Below, piece after piece: positions 63,270-64,000 of a stretch of DNA of 64,000 bases (position 1 is its first letter; each line of letters starts with the position of its first letter). A program made the position numbers and the translations under genes. Source of the DNA: Sphingobium sp. Leaf26 (GTDB taxonomy: Bacteria > Pseudomonadota > Alphaproteobacteria > Sphingomonadales > Sphingomonadaceae); the NCBI RefSeq assembly GCF_001421665.1, contig NZ_LMKV01000001.1, positions 124,230-188,229 on the forward strand. Reading direction: 5' to 3'. The notes beneath the pieces are model-generated. The model was given only the letters and a program-made list of their open reading frames with translations, ran no database searches and was not told the DNA's origin.

Positions 63270-64000
63270 ATGATGCTGACCGATCCCGCACAAAAATATC
63301 GCGCTTTCCCGCAAGTGGACCTGCCCGGCCGCCAATGGCCGTCGAACGTCATCACCAAGGCGCCGCGCTGGCTGTCCACCGACATGCGCGATGGCAACCA
63401 GTCGCTGATCGACCCCATGAACGCCGAAAAGAAGCGCCGCTTCTTCGACCTGCTGCTCAAGGTCGGCGTGAAGGAGATCGAGGTCGGTTTCCCCGCCGCC
63501 GGCGCGACCGAGTTCGACTTCATTTCCGGTCTGGTCCGCGATGGCGCGATCCCCGACGACGTCATGCCGCAGGTGCTGACGCAGGCGCGCGAAGACCTGA
63601 TCGCCACGACCTTTGAATCGCTGCGCGGCGCGAAACAGGCGATCGTCCATGTCTATAACGCGATCTCGCCGGCCTGGCGGAACATCGTGTTCCAGATGGA
63701 ACGGCCCCAGATCCGCGACATCGCGATCCATGCCGCCAAGCTGCTGCGCGACAATGCCGCCCGGATGCCCGACACCGACTGGCATTTCGAATATTCGCCC
63801 GAAACCTTCTCCACCGCCGAACTGGATTTCAGCCTGGAGTGCTGCGAAGCGGTGATGGAGATTTTGCAGCCGACGCCCGATCGCCCGCTGATCCTGAACC
63901 TGCCCGCGACGGTCGAGTGCGCTACGCCGAACATCTATGCCGACCAGATCGAATGGATCTGCCGCAATATCTCGCGCCGCGACAGTGTCGTCATCTCGCT
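63270..64000 (+). CDS. leuA: 2-isopropylmalate synthase (5' part, runs off the window)
   Basis: An open frame of 243 codons continues past the window end. It starts [20 protein letters not shown]. The DRE-TIM metallolyase signature is [15 protein letters not shown], followed by [17 protein letters not shown] and [14 protein letters not shown]. This N-terminus is typical of the longer (about 560 aa) LeuA2-type enzyme. It condenses acetyl-CoA with 2-ketoisovalerate, the committed step of leucine synthesis, using product of the nearby ilv genes. Confidence 0.95.
   Translation, partial: MMLTDPAQKYRAFPQVDLPGRQWPSNVITKAPRWLSTDMRDGNQSLIDPMNAEKKRRFFDLLLKVGVKEIEVGFPAAGATEFDFISGLVRDGAIPDDVMPQVLTQAREDLIATTFESLRGAKQAIVHVYNAISPAWRNIVFQMERPQIRDIAIHAAKLLRDNAARMPDTDWHFEYSPETFSTAELDFSLECCEAVMEILQPTPDRPLILNLPATVECATPNIYADQIEWICRNISRRDSVVIS

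Overview
The window is a 64 kb stretch of GC-rich (about 65%) chromosome. It most likely comes from an alphaproteobacterium of the Sphingomonadaceae (Sphingobium/Sphingomonas type). Supporting signs are the sphingomonad-like DnaX, GatA and GatB sequences, the synteny of rpiB-glyA-nrdR, dnaX-ybaB next to a small SRP RNA, many TTG/GTG starts, and several families of short palindromic repeats typical of that group. This assignment rests on recognition, not on a database search. Most of the window is core genome. No integrase, transposase, phage or CRISPR array is visible.

Layout. 1-2.2 kb: tRNA-His at the edge, a nucleotidyltransferase, RlpA, then a low-GC patch with micro-ORFs and a CdiI-like immunity gene. 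2.4-7.5 kb: HU, Lon, YbaB, DnaX and the 4.5S/SRP RNA. 7.7-11.2 kb: a minus-strand operon of two cysteine desulfurases, a 2Fe-2S ferredoxin and a class A beta-lactamase. 11.3-14.7 kb: alpha/beta hydrolase, fatty-acid desaturase, HPP-CBS membrane protein. 14.7-19.1 kb: rpiB-glyA-nrdR-trmJ, chorismate mutase, rpsD. 19.2-26.9 kb: two exported peptidases, agmatine deiminase plus N-carbamoylputrescine amidase (putrescine synthesis), folK, tRNA-Lys, NUDIX. 26.9-36.2 kb: a complete glycogen operon, glgP-glgB-glgC-glgA-glgX. 36.3-44.9 kb: a serine hydrolase, a hexanucleotide tandem repeat, then ECF sigma factor, FecR, TonB-dependent receptor and a large autotransporter. 45.1-46 kb: two exported orphans. 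46-49.6 kb: gatC-gatA-(small Cys-rich gene)-gatB. 49.7-53.8 kb: DUF3089 hydrolase, RuvX, a Rap1a/Tai-like protein, a Sel1-like protein, and a MerR regulator facing a glutaredoxin-MauE fusion across a mer-type operator. 53.8-57.6 kb: L,D-transpeptidase, lipoprotein, serB and miaA. 57.7-64 kb: branched-chain amino-acid genes ilvB-(small gene)-ilvN-ilvC, two YceI proteins, and a leucine leader peptide ahead of leuA, which runs off the end.

The less ordinary material is as follows: the FecI/FecR/receptor/autotransporter unit; the MerR/mer-type operator controlling a redox membrane fusion; a palindromic repeat read in frame inside a cysteine desulfurase; small genes translationally coupled inside gat and ilv operons; a leu attenuator with three mutually exclusive pairing segments; a beta-lactamase with the Cys69-Cys238 pair coupled to a ferredoxin gene; and a sharp GC dip inside dnaX. 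No single locus is convincing as a wholly new defence or mobile system.
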